From: Chromobotia macracanthus | Taxonomy: Eukaryota > Chordata > Actinopteri > Cypriniformes > Botiidae | DNA length: 64,000 nucleotides | NCBI GenBank assembly: GCA_036877525.1 | Contig: JAZGTH010000019.1 | Coordinates: 4,344,501 to 4,408,500 of the forward strand | Direction: 5' to 3' | Shown here: piece after piece, positions 63,172-64,000 of the stretch | Position numbering within the stretch: the first letter of the stretch is position 1 | How the letters are laid out: every line of letters starts with the position of its first letter | Program-made: the position numbers and the translations under genes | The notes under the pieces: generated by a model | Databases searched by the model: none | What the model saw: only the letters and a program-made list of their open reading frames with translations | What the model was told of the DNA's origin: nothing

Positions 63172-64000
63172 TTGGTGCAGTGCAGCTAGCCAAACAGCAT
63201 CTATTTTAAAGAGGGTAACTGAGATAAACAGTACTAATTCACTGGTTATGTGATCTCAACATGTCAACTGCCATGAAGATACCCTCTCCATAAAAATAAG
63301 ACAACTTTTAATTTACAGTACATACTAATAGTGTCCAATACTGATCCATCAGAAACAGTCTACTGTTGCTATAGTTACCAGGTATGTTACTTTAATTTTT
63401 TGACTTTGTGCTTATTAAAACAATGTTTGGGAATGTTAGAAATAAATTATTTAATTCTTCAATTCTTTTTGGAGTATTCAAGCCTTGTTCGAGTTTGGGG
63501 GTGGGGTCAATTCACACCTTGCCTGCTTTCTGTGTTAGGAACCTATGAGGTGATGTAAACACAACTAAGCTCACAACTAAGTTCATTCCCTAATGCGGAA
63601 AAACAGAGGAAAACGGGGAAAAATGACTGATTACATAAAAAGGCAGAATGAAAAGTCATTTAAAACTTTTACCCTCTTCCATATTTCATTCGGAGTTTAA
63701 AAGCCTGAAAGACTTTGTTGTTGATGAAGTCATTATAAAAGAGTGTTTCAGTTTTTAAAAATTAATGTTTGCCACAAACTCCAGCTATTGTAGCAATTTT
63801 TAAAATGGCCAGTATTGCGCTCTGCTACAGTATCAAACTAGATTAACAATGAGCGAGAAAGGGGGCAGAGCAATGCCGTGGCACGTAGAGAAGCAATGTG
63901 GTTCAAAAACGACCCAGTAAACAGCTTTCTTGGGTGACTACAAATTCTAGAAAATATCTGAACACTCATCCAGTTCTCTGTGAGGCCATGGGTGAGTATC
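63172..64000. other. Non-coding sequence to the right edge
   Basis: AT-rich sequence with no recognised exon or repeat. Confidence 0.35.

Overview
This is a window of vertebrate nuclear DNA, very probably from a cyprinid-like teleost. It is AT-rich, contains almost no coding sequence, and is full of fish dispersed repeats: tRNA-derived SINEs, palindromic MITEs with the 'tagttcacc...aatga' type end, a MITE family with 'tttggacacccctg' ends, microsatellites and one Ty3/Gypsy retrotransposon. No bacterial-type gene organisation, CRISPR array or operon is present. The species cannot be fixed from the sequence alone.

The one clear host exon lies on the minus strand at 27013-27119. It is the first coding exon of an alpha-catenin, best matching alpha-N-catenin (ctnna2). 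It carries the start codon, the first 34 codons, a good 3' splice site and a 5' splice site. The gene therefore reads right to left. Positions 1-27012 would be part of the following large intron, since no second catenin exon was found there. Positions 27120 to about 41 kb would be the intron upstream of the coding start. A CpG-richer stretch at about 39.95-41.65 kb with a palindromic NRF1-type site (TGCGCATGCGCA) is the best candidate for the promoter and 5' untranslated exon. That assignment is inference.

The second well-defined object is a minus-strand LTR retrotransposon of the Ty3/Gypsy chromovirus (sushi-ichi-like) type at 48389-53314. It has two nearly identical LTRs (368 and 366 bp), TG...CA ends and a perfect 5-bp target duplication (TATGC). 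It carries gag with a CCHC knuckle, protease, reverse transcriptase (YLDD), RNase H, integrase and a terminal chromodomain. The reading frame is broken many times, so the copy cannot encode a complete Pol. It sits inside an almost perfect AT-rich palindrome whose 35-bp arms are restored when the element is removed in silico.

The rest is intronic or intergenic sequence with identifiable repeat relics. Two copies of a transposon with the terminus GGCTGCGTTTACACTG lie at 25.7-26.2 kb and 39.2-39.8 kb. Two copies of another dispersed repeat lie at 21.1 kb and 24.1 kb. A minus-strand open stretch near 7.0-7.2 kb ends at a consensus splice donor and could be an unrecognised exon, but its identity is unknown. 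I found nothing that amounts to a novel multi-gene system.
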